Assembly: GCA_900547035.1 (NCBI GenBank)
Contig: URFM01000011.1
Coordinates: 16,079-80,078 of the forward strand
Direction of reading: 5' to 3'
Source: an uncultured Clostridium sp.
GTDB taxonomy: Bacteria > Bacillota > Clostridia > Lachnospirales > Lachnospiraceae
DNA: 64,000 bases
Under the pieces are notes generated by a model, which saw only the letters and a list, made by a program, of their open reading frames with translations, made no database searches and was not told the DNA's origin. Of this stretch, positions 25,967-34,956 are shown in pieces (position 1 is the first letter of the stretch; each line of letters starts with the position of its first letter). The position numbers and the translations under genes are program-made.

Positions 25967-26749
25967 ATGATTTTAGCAATCGACATGGGCAACACCAATA
26001 CCGTCATCGGCGGCATTGACGAAAACAAAACGTATTTTATTGAGCGGGTCACCACAGACCACAGCCGCACAGACACAGAATACGCCGTCAGCTTTAAAAA
26101 TATTCTGGAGATGAACCACATCCTTCCTTCCCAGATTGAAGGGGCTATCCTCTCATCCGTCGTACCTCCTTTAAATACCACCATCCTGCGGGCAGCCCAG
26201 AAGGTCACCGGGCATAAGCCCCTCTTAGTAGGCTCCGGTATGAAAACCGGCATCAACATTCTCATGGACAACCCCAAAACCGTAGGCAGCGATATGATCG
26301 TGGATGCGGTGGCCGCCAGCCATGAGCATCCTCTTCCTTTGGTAGTGATCGATATGGGAACCGCCACTACCATGAGCGCGGTGGACCAGAAAGGCAATTA
26401 CATCGGCGGCGTCATTCTGCCGGGCCTGAAGGTTTCACTGGATTCCTTAAGCGGAAAAACGGCCCAGCTGCCCTACATCAGCCTGGAAGTACCGGATAAA
26501 ATCATTGGAAAAAATACCATCGACTGCATGCGGGCAGGCATTATCTACGGAAATGTGGAGATGATCGACGGCATCCTGGACCGGATGGCTGCGGAGCTGG
26601 GCTGCGAACCCACGGTCATCGCCACCGGAGGCCTTGCCCGGTTCATCACTCCCCTGTGCAGGCACAAGATCATCTACGATGACGCCCTGCTGTTAAAGGG
26701 GCTGCTGATTCTTTACCGCAAGAACACAGCTGAGCACAACTGGAAATAA
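25967..26749 (+). CDS. coaX: Type III pantothenate kinase
   Basis: 260 residues. ASKHA-fold motifs: ILAIDMGNTNTVIGGI (phosphate 1), VGSDMIVDAVAA, VIDMGTATTMSAVDQKG (phosphate 2) and GGVILPGL. It phosphorylates pantothenate, the first step of CoA synthesis, and is not feedback-inhibited by CoA in this class. AAAGGAG lies nine bases before the ATG. Divergent from coaBC. Confidence 0.95.
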   Translation: MILAIDMGNTNTVIGGIDENKTYFIERVTTDHSRTDTEYAVSFKNILEMNHILPSQIEGAILSSVVPPLNTTILRAAQKVTGHKPLLVGSGMKTGINILMDNPKTVGSDMIVDAVAASHEHPLPLVVIDMGTATTMSAVDQKGNYIGGVILPGLKVSLDSLSGKTAQLPYISLEVPDKIIGKNTIDCMRAGIIYGNVEMIDGILDRMAAELGCEPTVIATGGLARFITPLCRHKIIYDDALLLKGLLILYRKNTAEHNWK

Positions 26750-26788
26750 TTTCAAATTCTCTCCCGTATAATTCCGCCTAAAAACGCC

Positions 26789-26820
26789 CATCATTCATTT
26801 ATATCCAAAAATGAATGATG
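26789..26820 (+). promoter_or_regulatory. Hairpin in the sigG 5' leader
   Basis: CATCATTCATTT (26789-26800) and AAATGAATGATG (26809-26820) form a perfect 12-bp stem with an 8-base loop, ending one base before the sigG ribosome site CGGAGGT. Work in Bacillus subtilis reports that mRNA structure near the sigG start dampens its translation; a similar brake is inferred here. No clear sigma-F/G promoter was found by eye. Confidence 0.6.
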
Positions 26821-26834
26821 CGGAGGTAACGCCA

Positions 26835-27611
26835 ATGGCTGTTTACAAAGTGGAAATATGCGGGGTCAACACCTCTAAGCTTCCTCTTCTTACCAGTGAA
26901 GAAAAGGAAGCTTTATTCAAGCGGATTCTGGATGGCGACCAGGAAGCCAGGGAGCAGTATATCAAGGGAAATCTCCGCCTGGTTTTAAGCGTCATCCAGC
27001 GTTTCACCGGCAGTCAGGAGAACATTGACGACCTTTTTCAAATTGGCTGCATCGGTCTTATTAAAGCCATTGATAATTTCGATATTACCCAAAACGTCAA
27101 GTTTTCCACATACGCCGTTCCCATGATTCTGGGGGAAGTGCGACGGTATCTCAGAGATAACAATTCCATCCGGGTCAGCCGTTCTTTAAGAGATACGGCC
27201 TATAAGGCCATCTATGCCAGGGAGCAGCTAACCCGGACAGGTTCCAAGGAGCCTTCCCTCTCGGAAATCGCCCAGGAGGTGGGCGTTACTAAAGAAGAAA
27301 TCACCTATGCCCTGGATGCCATCCAGACGCCCATGAGCCTTTACGAGCCGGTCTACAGCGATGGGGGCGATCCCCTCTACGTCATGGACCAGATCAGCGA
27401 CAAGAAAAATTTGGAGGAAAATTGGGTGGAGGACTTATCCTTGGGAGAAGCTATGAACCGTCTTCCCGAACGTGAACGCCACATTATCGATATGCGCTTT
27501 TTTGAAGGAAAAACTCAGACGGAGGTTGCCCAGGAGATTCATATTTCCCAGGCTCAGGTTTCCCGCCTGGAAAAAAACGCGTTAAAATCCATGAAAAACT
27601 ATCTTGCCTGA
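26835..27611 (+). CDS. sigG: RNA polymerase sporulation sigma factor SigG
   Basis: 258 residues. MAVYKVEICGVNTSKLPLLT is the signature SigG N-terminus. Region 2 is LFQIGCIGLIKAIDNFDITQ with FSTYAVPMILGEVRRYLRDN, and region 4 ends HISQAQVSRLEKNALKSMK. It directs late forespore transcription. The ATG at 26835 has GGAGGT seven bases upstream; an ATG at 26811 lies inside the leader hairpin and is rejected. It stands alone, without the spoIIG genes that precede it in Bacillus. Confidence 0.95.
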   Translation: MAVYKVEICGVNTSKLPLLTSEEKEALFKRILDGDQEAREQYIKGNLRLVLSVIQRFTGSQENIDDLFQIGCIGLIKAIDNFDITQNVKFSTYAVPMILGEVRRYLRDNNSIRVSRSLRDTAYKAIYAREQLTRTGSKEPSLSEIAQEVGVTKEEITYALDAIQTPMSLYEPVYSDGGDPLYVMDQISDKKNLEENWVEDLSLGEAMNRLPERERHIIDMRFFEGKTQTEVAQEIHISQAQVSRLEKNALKSMKNYLA

Positions 27612-27746
27612 CTCTCTCCCTCCCATTGCCCGAAGCCTGTCGATTGATCCTGGAGAGAATCCCCTAAAAAGGCATTGGACTTTGTCCGGGTCTATGGTAA
27701 TATATGGATGTAGCCATTCTTTTATAAAGGAGGGAAATCCAGCCAT

Positions 27747-30700
27747 ATGATTACCAGTGAAAATACAAAAACCATCTATGATCTGGTTCAAAATGCCGGC
27801 CGGGAGTATGGAGACGCAACTTTTCTGCGCTATGAGGACAATGATGTCATCTACGATGTGTCCTTCGCCCAGTTTTCCGCCCAATGTCAGTCCATCGCTT
27901 CCTGGGTGCGGGCTCAGGAGGCAAGGCTTGGAAGAAAAATCCATGTCGCTCTGCTCGGCACCAGCAGCCACCACTATCTGGCGGTTCTTTTAGGCGTCAT
28001 GTGCGCCGGCAGCGTATCCGTTCCTCTGGATATTCAAGTCAATCTGGACACCTTAACCGACTGTCTGAACCGCTCTGATGTAGACATTCTGTTCTACGAT
28101 TGGGAACAGCACACCCTGGCAGAGGCGGCCTTTGAACGCTGTCCCGGCCTCTCATCCTGCATTTCCCTGCAGCATGGACGACATGCCTACTGCTCGGACA
28201 ACATTCTGAAGGAATATTCCGGTCAATCCGTTCTGCCCGGAGCCGGACCGGAAGACCTGGCCATGATTCTCTTTACCTCTGGCACAACCGGCAAGGGAAA
28301 GGGCGTTATGCTGTCTCAGGGTAATCTCATCGACAACACCTTCTGCACCACGGAAAATATCAAGCCCGGGGAGGAGGTTTATCTGAACATTCTTCCCATT
28401 CACCACGTATTCTGCATCAACGGAGACATTCTGCTGTCCCTGCGCTACGGCAATATTCTGTGCCTGAACCGGGACCTCTCCAAGCTGACCGACCACCTTC
28501 TTTTGTTCCAGCCTACCGTGTTCCGTTCCGTACCCATGATCGCCAAATCCTTACTGGGCCGAATCGCCATTCTGGCCAAGCAAAATCCAGACAAGCCCAT
28601 AGAGGAGATCCGGGATTCCGTTCTGGGTAAGCGCCTTCACCGCATTGTCAGCGGCGGCGGTTATCTGGCTCCGGATTTGGCCAAGAATTACCGTAAGCTT
28701 GGCATTTCCATCGCCCAGGGCTATGGAATGAGCGAGTGCTCTCCCAAAATTTCCGCCCCCGACTGGTCCCGGCCGGACACCATCGCCTCCGTGGGCCGCA
28801 TTGTGGACGGCTGCCAGGTGCGCATTGTAGACGGAGAAATCCAGGTAAAGAGTCCTTCCGTAATGATGGGATACTACAAGGATCCGGAACGCACCGCCGA
28901 AGCTCTGACCGAAGACGGATGGCTGCGCACCGGCGATTTGGGCTATGTGGACGAAGAAGGATTTCTTTATCTCACCGGCCGTAAGAAAAATCTTATTATT
29001 CTCAGCAACGGGGAAAATGTAGCTCCAGAACAGTTGGAATACATGTTTGAGGACGAGAGGCTCATCGCCGATATTCTGGTCTTTGAGGAAAACGACGCCA
29101 TCGCCGCCGAGGTTTATCCCAACTTTCCCTATGCCCAGGCCGCCGGCATCACGGATATCAATGCCGCCATTCAGGAGATTATCAAAAAGCACAATCAAGA
29201 CCTTCCTTCCTACAAGAAGATCCTGATCTGTCATCTGAGGGACGTACCTTTTGAAAAGACCTCCTCCAAGAAAATCATCCGCCCGGCCTATTTTATCCAG
29301 AAAAAAGAGGAAGCCCGGCAGATGGCCAGCCTGAAGCTGCCGAAAAATGAACTCCAGACCAAACTCTACGAGCTGGCGGCAGCCGCCCTCGGACACCGCC
29401 GCTTCGGCGTTGATACGGATCTGTATGAAGCGGGACTGGATTCCCTGGGAAGCGTTCTGCTCCTTTCCGATCTGTCCTCCGCTCTGAAAGTTTCCATCAC
29501 ATTGGACGATTTGATGAGCTGCTCCACCATCGAAAAGCTGGAGGCTCTTTGTCTTTCTTCCGGCGAAACAAGCAAGGTGGATTATAGCGTAAGGCCTGTT
29601 TATCCCCTTACCAACCTTCAGATTTATTTCGCATATGTAATGAAGGGAAATACCACCGCCAACCTGCCCTTTTTCTTCCGTCTGGATCCGTCGGTGGACC
29701 TGGAAAAGCTGAAACAATCCGTGGAAGAGCTGTTTGAAATCCATCCCGGGCTGAAATCCGGCATCTGGATGGGCGAAAAAGCCTACCAGAACTTCCGCGA
29801 CGACAGCCGGAAGGCGGATATCCCCATTGTTACCCTCACGGACGCCCAGTGGGAGGAAGTCCGGCCCACCCTGTTAAAACCCTACTACTATCTGGAAGGA
29901 GAGCCCCTCTACCACATCGGCATCTACCGGACGGATTCGGCCAACTACCTGTATTTTGACATCGCCCACATCGTGGGAGACGGTATGACCATGAATATCC
30001 TTCTGGAGGATTTAAACAATCTCTATCTGGGAAATCCTGTGGAAAAGGAGTCCTACACCCTCTTTGAGTACGTGCTGGACGAAAAGGACCGGGAAGCCAG
30101 AGGCATGCGGGAACGGGATGTAAAATACTTCCAGGATCTGATGAAGGACTTCCGTATCCGCAAGAGTATCTTAAACCGCCGGGATTTTCACAGTCTGGAC
30201 CATGGAATTGACGCCGCGTTAAAGGGGCCCTTCCATCGGCTGAACCGCAAAAAGGTAACCGCTTTCTGCCATCAGAACGGCGTGTCGGAAAATGTGGTGT
30301 TCCTCACAGCCTACAACTACTGCATCGGCATCTTTTCCGGCGAAAAGGATACCATATCTTCCAGTATCCACAGCGGAAGAACGGACAGCCGCTGGAGACG
30401 GCTGGCTGGCCCCCTGTTCCTTACATACCTGTTCCGCTATACTAACATTCCTCACGAGACGGTTCCCCAGCTGTTAAAGCGGATGGGACGTCAGATTATG
30501 GAGAGCATGCGCTGCCACATTTCCACCCTTCACGGGGATGAAATGTTTTTCCAATACCAGGGGGATATCTTAAATATTGATACCATCGGAGGAGCTCCTG
30601 CCAAGCGCCAGAAGGTACAGCTGGATTCCCTTCCCTTCCATCTCCAGATATTCTGCAGCAACGAGGGCTACACCTATGAACTCCGTTACTGGGAAAACCG

Positions 30701-31349
30701 GTTTGACCGAGAGCAGCTGGTCATCTTTATGACCTGCCTGGAGCGGATTGTTGAGGCCATGCTGGAGGAACCCTCTGTTCGCCGGTTAAAAAAGCACCTG
30801 CCGGAGATTCTCTTCCCCAAACATTACACCATCAAAGCCAGCGCCGTCAACCGCCTGGCCGGTTTCCGCCTGATTAACGATGTGGCGGAGGATATGGATG
30901 TGAAGGCCTACGTTCTGGACGATTCCTGCTTAAAGCAGCCCTACGGCGGATGGGGGAGTCTCTACATTCTGGACCACCCCACCCTAGGATGGAAGGACAA
31001 GGTGACCAGCCCCTACAGCCCCGGAATCCTCTATCAGACCGGACTGACCGCCCGGATTCTGCCGGACGGAACCCTGGATTTGCTGGAGCAGGGGGGCCGC
31101 ACCGTTATGGTGGAACGGCTTACCGGCAGAAGCTTCATCGACCTCTACTCCCTGGAGCGAGTTCTCTCCTCCCTGGAGGGCATCCACAAAGCCGAGGCCT
31201 ATGTACGCTGGGGCGAGGAACATAAGCCGGTGCTGACCGCAGACCTCTACTGCAGCCAGGAGCCGGATTTGGACCGGGTAAATAAATATCTGGAAAGCCG
31301 ATGGGATAAGAGTCTGCTGCCGGTGGAATTTCGGGTAATTAAAGATTAA
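27747..31349 (+). CDS. Single-module NRPS-like protein: adenylation, carrier, condensation, partial adenylation tail
   Basis: 1200 residues. Residues 1-525 are an AMP-forming ligase domain (ILFTSGTTGKGKGVMLSQGN, GYGMSECSP, GWLRTGDLGYVDEEGFLYLT, FEKTSSKKIIR) resembling acyl-AMP ligases. Residues about 535-605 are a carrier domain with the pantetheine Ser near 565 (AGLDSLGS). Residues about 615-1000 are a condensation domain with HIVGDG near 740. Residues about 1050-1200 look like the end of a second adenylation domain (YQTGLTARILPDGTLDLLEQ) without its catalytic part. No thioesterase, phosphopantetheinyl transferase or tailoring gene is adjacent. It may join an acyl or amino acid to an amine acceptor; product unknown. 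Confidence 0.8.
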   Translation: MITSENTKTIYDLVQNAGREYGDATFLRYEDNDVIYDVSFAQFSAQCQSIASWVRAQEARLGRKIHVALLGTSSHHYLAVLLGVMCAGSVSVPLDIQVNLDTLTDCLNRSDVDILFYDWEQHTLAEAAFERCPGLSSCISLQHGRHAYCSDNILKEYSGQSVLPGAGPEDLAMILFTSGTTGKGKGVMLSQGNLIDNTFCTTENIKPGEEVYLNILPIHHVFCINGDILLSLRYGNILCLNRDLSKLTDHLLLFQPTVFRSVPMIAKSLLGRIAILAKQNPDKPIEEIRDSVLGKRLHRIVSGGGYLAPDLAKNYRKLGISIAQGYGMSECSPKISAPDWSRPDTIASVGRIVDGCQVRIVDGEIQVKSPSVMMGYYKDPERTAEALTEDGWLRTGDLGYVDEEGFLYLTGRKKNLIILSNGENVAPEQLEYMFEDERLIADILVFEENDAIAAEVYPNFPYAQAAGITDINAAIQEIIKKHNQDLPSYKKILICHLRDVPFEKTSSKKIIRPAYFIQKKEEARQMASLKLPKNELQTKLYELAAAALGHRRFGVDTDLYEAGLDSLGSVLLLSDLSSALKVSITLDDLMSCSTIEKLEALCLSSGETSKVDYSVRPVYPLTNLQIYFAYVMKGNTTANLPFFFRLDPSVDLEKLKQSVEELFEIHPGLKSGIWMGEKAYQNFRDDSRKADIPIVTLTDAQWEEVRPTLLKPYYYLEGEPLYHIGIYRTDSANYLYFDIAHIVGDGMTMNILLEDLNNLYLGNPVEKESYTLFEYVLDEKDREARGMRERDVKYFQDLMKDFRIRKSILNRRDFHSLDHGIDAALKGPFHRLNRKKVTAFCHQNGVSENVVFLTAYNYCIGIFSGEKDTISSSIHSGRTDSRWRRLAGPLFLTYLFRYTNIPHETVPQLLKRMGRQIMESMRCHISTLHGDEMFFQYQGDILNIDTIGGAPAKRQKVQLDSLPFHLQIFCSNEGYTYELRYWENRFDREQLVIFMTCLERIVEAMLEEPSVRRLKKHLPEILFPKHYTIKASAVNRLAGFRLINDVAEDMDVKAYVLDDSCLKQPYGGWGSLYILDHPTLGWKDKVTSPYSPGILYQTGLTARILPDGTLDLLEQGGRTVMVERLTGRSFIDLYSLERVLSSLEGIHKAEAYVRWGEEHKPVLTADLYCSQEPDLDRVNKYLESRWDKSLLPVEFRVIKD

Positions 31350-31409
31350 CGGAATCTTGACCAGAGCAAAATAATGGTGACTATATGATTATAGCCTGAA
31401 AAAGATAAA

Positions 31410-31456
31410 TGCCTTGCTGGCAGCAGATGCACAGAAAAACGTTGCCATGCAAGGCA
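31410..31456. terminator. Hairpin between the NRPS-like gene and the deacetylase gene
   Basis: TGCCTTGC-TGGCA pairs with TGCCA-TGCAAGGCA (13 bp, one bulge) across a 20-base loop. It lies between two convergent genes and may end either transcript, though no long T-run follows. Confidence 0.45.
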
Positions 31457-31500
31457 TAGGCAAACCGGACAAAGGTCTCGTCCTCCCACATAAAAATATC

Positions 31501-32325
31501 CTATTTCTGTCCGTCTCCGGCAGCAAGCACCGCTTCCGCGATCTCCCTTCCGGTGGCACACCAGATATTCCGTTTGTTCACCTCCGCCAGAATCCGTTCC
31601 AGCATAAAAATCCTTCCCGGCGTCCCGATGATCTGCGGATCCACCTTCAAAGTAAAGCAGTATCCTTCCTCACAGCATGCCTCCAGCTCCCAGAGCCAGT
31701 TGTCCAGCACCTCATCGTAGACGGCAATCCTGGATTTGCCGGATGGAAAGGAGGGGCCAAAAGCAAAGTAGGGGAAATCCTGGGTTTCCCAGCGCATGGG
31801 AATCTCCACCAGTTTTGCCTCCGGTCTCACATAAGGCAGATCCCGGTCAAAGAAGGAATTGTCATAGAGAAATCCCTCCTCCTCCAAAAGTCCGGCAGTC
31901 TCTACCGTACAGTCTCCCTCCGGCAGCCGGAAGCCCGCAGGACGTTTTCCCGTAACCCGCTCCAGGGCCTCGATTCCCTTTTTCAGTACCTTACGCTGCT
32001 CCTCTGCCGCCAGGCCCGCGAAATCCTCATGGGCATATCCGTGAAGGGCGACTTCGTGTCCCTGGGCCGCAATCTCCCGCACTTCCTGAGGATAGTCCTC
32101 CGCCGCCATTCCCGGAATAAAGAAGGTGGCCCGGATCCCATACTCTTTCAGTGTTTCCAGAACCCGGAGCAGCCCCCTATGGGTTCCGTAAGTTCCCATA
32201 GACGTATTCTTGGGGGAACGATAGGAATCACCCATGCTGTGCCAGATATATTCATTATCCAGCTCCACGGTAATCATAGCGATAGCCGTTCCCTTTTCCG
32301 ATTTCATCTTCCGCTGTTCTCTCAT
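31501..32325 (-). CDS. Polysaccharide deacetylase superfamily protein (PuuE-like), second copy
   Basis: 274 residues. A NodB-like TIM barrel with TVELDNEYIWHSM at the first metal position, ATFFIPGMAAEDYPQEVREI and the HEVALHGYAHEDF segment with the paired His. Lack of a signal peptide and the PuuE/allantoinase-like layout point to a cytoplasmic cyclic-amide or imide hydrolase rather than a cell-wall deacetylase. AGGAGG lies seven bases before the ATG, and 11 bases separate it from its paralogue upstream. Confidence 0.75.
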   Translation of the reverse strand: MREQRKMKSEKGTAIAMITVELDNEYIWHSMGDSYRSPKNTSMGTYGTHRGLLRVLETLKEYGIRATFFIPGMAAEDYPQEVREIAAQGHEVALHGYAHEDFAGLAAEEQRKVLKKGIEALERVTGKRPAGFRLPEGDCTVETAGLLEEEGFLYDNSFFDRDLPYVRPEAKLVEIPMRWETQDFPYFAFGPSFPSGKSRIAVYDEVLDNWLWELEACCEEGYCFTLKVDPQIIGTPGRIFMLERILAEVNKRNIWCATGREIAEAVLAAGDGQK

Positions 32326-32336
32326 TTTCCCTCCTC

Positions 32337-33173
32337 CTAATACTCCTCTCTCCACCACGCCGCAATATCTTTCTGCGCGGCAAACCACACGTCCTTATGG
32401 CTCTTCATGTATACAATCAGCTCCTCCAGCATCTTAAGCCTTCCCGGAACCGCGATAATCTGCGGATGGAGCATGAAAACCATACAAAGGCCGCCCTGGC
32501 AGTAGCCGTCAAATTCGTGCTTCCAGTTATTTAAAATCCCCGTATAGTTGGACACCCGGCATTGTCCCTTGGGCCTTGGAGGAGCAAAGTTGTAGACAAA
32601 AGCCGGATAATCGTCCAGTTCCCATCTGGCCGGAATCTCAATAAAGTCCGAGGCTTCCCCATCAAACGCCGTCCGGTAAGGCCGGTCGTCCCCTCTCATG
32701 GAGCTGGAATACTCAAATCCCATCTCATACCAGGTCTTCACATCCTCTATTGAGAAATCGCTGGAAGTGGCGCAAAAACCCACCGCTCTCTTTCCGATAA
32801 TCCGTTCAAAAGATTCCTGACTTCGCTCGATGACCTTCTTCCACTCCTCCTTCGGACGGTCCGTAAACATTTTTTTCTCATGGTCGTAGCCGTGGAAGGC
32901 CACCTCATGGCCCAAACTGTCAATCTTTTTTACCATATCCGGGTAGCGGTCCGCGATCTGTCCCGGCACATAGTAGGTGCAGGGAACCTGATAGTCTTTT
33001 GTCAATTCCAGGATCTTGTCCACTCCCTGTTCGGGTCCGTAATTGCCGTAGGAATCGCTTCTGGGCAGCGTCACCGGCCTCCAGTTGTACAAAGAATTTC
33101 CGTCCACATGGATGGTAAAGGAAACCGCCATCCTGGCCCCATTGGGCCATTTAATACCTTCATATTCAATCAT
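32337..33173 (-). CDS. Polysaccharide deacetylase superfamily protein (PuuE-like), first copy
   Basis: 278 residues starting MIEYEGIKWPNGARMAVSFT after GGAGGTG. The metal-site region is VDGNSLYNWR, then CTYYVPGQIADRYPDMVKKI and GHEVAFHGYDHEKK. It is clearly related to the next gene (31501-32325) and the two probably form a duplicated or heteromeric enzyme. Substrates of this subgroup are mostly unknown; allantoin-type and cyclic imide ring opening are known in the superfamily. Confidence 0.75.
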   Translation of the reverse strand: MIEYEGIKWPNGARMAVSFTIHVDGNSLYNWRPVTLPRSDSYGNYGPEQGVDKILELTKDYQVPCTYYVPGQIADRYPDMVKKIDSLGHEVAFHGYDHEKKMFTDRPKEEWKKVIERSQESFERIIGKRAVGFCATSSDFSIEDVKTWYEMGFEYSSSMRGDDRPYRTAFDGEASDFIEIPARWELDDYPAFVYNFAPPRPKGQCRVSNYTGILNNWKHEFDGYCQGGLCMVFMLHPQIIAVPGRLKMLEELIVYMKSHKDVWFAAQKDIAAWWREEY

Positions 33174-33285
33174 GCTTGCACCTCCAGTCAGGAACAGCCG
33201 GCAAGTATCCCCCCGCCGGCCATTCCATTCAGGCATATGCGCCTGTTGTTTCGCTATTATATTGTTTTTCCCTCCCCAAAAGGCA

Positions 33286-33510
33286 CTACAGACCAATCAT
33301 AACCGCTACCGCGATGGCGATTATGGAAATCACGCACCAGATCATAAACAGCGGGAATACGAATTTCACCCATTTCTGATAAGGAATACCCGCGATGCCC
33401 AGGGAAGCGATCAGGGTGCTGGATACGGGGTAGAGCACGTTGCTCATTCCATCGCCGTACTGATATGCAAGAACCGCTACCTGACGGCTCAGTCCAATTA
33501 CATCAGACAG
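33286..33510 (-). pseudogene. C-terminal remnant of a YfcC-family transporter
   Basis: About 75 residues survive: LSDVIGLSRQVAVLAYQYGD, NVLYPVSSTLIASLGIAG and a final helix ending IAVAVMIGL. These match the end of YfcC/ArcD-like basic amino acid or peptide carriers, normally about 460-500 residues. The N-terminal part is missing and the frame runs upstream into the remnant of another gene. Not functional as it stands. Confidence 0.75.
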
Positions 33511-33644
33511 AGGACTTTCTTCTCGAACGCCTTGGCATATCCTTTGCAAATGTTATCAATGCGGTCCTTCACCTGAGAACCGTGCTGGCGCCCGCGTTCG
33601 TAAGGATCCGAGGATTTGATAAAAATTTCTTTCATCTTCTCCAT
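33498..33644 (-). pseudogene. N-terminal remnant of a C45-type hydrolase
   Basis: A 48-codon frame with GGAGG upstream of its ATG. IFIKSSDPYERGRQHGSQVK then DRIDNICKGYAKAFEKK is the typical N-terminus of C45/IAT-like hydrolases. After EKK the sequence switches to the transporter remnant in another frame and stops. It shows that a C45 hydrolase gene once stood before a YfcC transporter in this cluster, on the same strand. Confidence 0.65.
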
Positions 33645-33849
33645 GGGTTGTGTTTACCTCCACCTTATTTTTCATTCTTCGGCCGAAGTGGGGGAACTTT
33701 TTTAATTTTGCTCTCCTCTGTAACCCTATTATAGCGCAGAGAGTACATAAGTCAAATTGGTGTTTTGGCATAAAAACATAAGTAATTTATTATTTCAAAA
33801 TTCGATCTAGGCAGAACGCCTTTCCGGGCGGCCGGGTTGTTCCAAACCG

Positions 33850-34788
33850 CTACAGCTGGGACCACTTTCCCTGTTTCGCGTAGTCCCGGATCAGATCCGC
33901 AAAATACTTCATAGACTTTGTTTCATAAGAATCTTTCCGGCGAATGATACACAGGGTTGTGGCAAAATCCCCCTTATCCAGCCGAAAAAATACGCCTCTT
34001 TTTTGAGCAAAAGCAATGGTATCCTGCAAAAGCGCGCAGCCGATGCCCGCCTGAACCAGATTGTACTGACTGGCGCCGTTGATCATCACCACGCTGCGGG
34101 GGTAAAAATTGTATGCCTCGTAAATGGAATTGAGCCAGCCTGCGGAGCGCTGCTTGGAGGGGGTTGTGATAAAGGGATCATCCTTGACCCGGTTTAGATC
34201 CACCGGAGGGCGCAGACGCCAGTCCAGAATCCCGCCCGTTTCCTCCGCCAGCGGATGATTTGGCGGCACCGCCAGCAGGCAGTTATAGCAAAACAGCGGC
34301 TCATAAACCAGCTCCTTCCTGGTCTTCACATTTACGTCAGCCTCCTGCATCACAAATGCCATGTCCAGCTTTCCTTCAGCCACGATCTTCTCAAACCCCA
34401 AATAAGAATGGGTGTCCACCTGCAGCTGGATTTTGGGAAATTTCTCACGCCATCTCGGCAGAATAATCGGCAGAAAATGGGCGGCGCGGTTGACGGAAAT
34501 ACCGATCTTCAAAATACCGGAGGTCTCATTTCTCACATCCAGAAGCTCCTTTTTCAAGCTTTCTTCAATCAGAAGCTGCTTTCTTCCGGCTTCAATCAGA
34601 AGTTTTCCCTCATAAGAAAGACTCAGCCCTCCCTCCCTGCGTTCAAAGATCTGAATCCCGTACTTTTTTTCCATCGCCGAAATCACCTGGCTTAAGGCCG
34701 GCTGGGTGATGTAAAGCTGTTTGGCCGCTTCGGTAATGGAGCCCAGTTCCGATACCTTCAGCAGATATTCCAGTTTTTTTAATTCCAT
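33850..34788 (-). CDS. LysR family transcriptional regulator
   Basis: 312 residues. The helix-turn-helix is LEYLLKVSELGSITEAAKQL with YITQPALSQVISAMEKKYG; the C-terminal part is a substrate-binding fold. The ATG at 34788 has GAGAGGTG nine bases upstream. It is divergent from the M20 hydrolase gene and, as usual for LysR proteins, probably activates that promoter when a pathway metabolite binds. Confidence 0.9.
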   Translation of the reverse strand: MELKKLEYLLKVSELGSITEAAKQLYITQPALSQVISAMEKKYGIQIFERREGGLSLSYEGKLLIEAGRKQLLIEESLKKELLDVRNETSGILKIGISVNRAAHFLPIILPRWREKFPKIQLQVDTHSYLGFEKIVAEGKLDMAFVMQEADVNVKTRKELVYEPLFCYNCLLAVPPNHPLAEETGGILDWRLRPPVDLNRVKDDPFITTPSKQRSAGWLNSIYEAYNFYPRSVVMINGASQYNLVQAGIGCALLQDTIAFAQKRGVFFRLDKGDFATTLCIIRRKDSYETKSMKYFADLIRDYAKQGKWSQL

Positions 34789-34885
34789 AAACAAAAACAC
34801 CTCTCTTTTTCTTTTTTTCTATCATACATATCTGAGTGCGTTTTTTCAATAATTAAATTCTTATGTTTTTATTCATTTTTTCTAT

Positions 34886-34922
34886 TTGAATTTATATACC
34901 CTTATTTTTATAATCAGGGTAT
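34886..34922 (+). promoter_or_regulatory. Promoter of the M20-cyclodeaminase operon with LysR-like palindrome
   Basis: TTGAAT (34886-34891) and TATAAT (34909-34914) are spaced by 17 bases. The inverted repeat ATACCCT-13-AGGGTAT (34896-34902 and 34916-34922) brackets the -10, a plausible LysR or repressor contact. A strong GGAGGTG ribosome site follows before the ATG at 34957. Confidence 0.6.
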
Positions 34923-34956
34923 CAATACAAATTTTCAGATTCGGAGGTGTATTCAG

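Noticed and set aside
28551..29744. Long open frame antisense to the NRPS-like gene
   Set aside because: It is a shadow of the well-supported adenylation and carrier domains.
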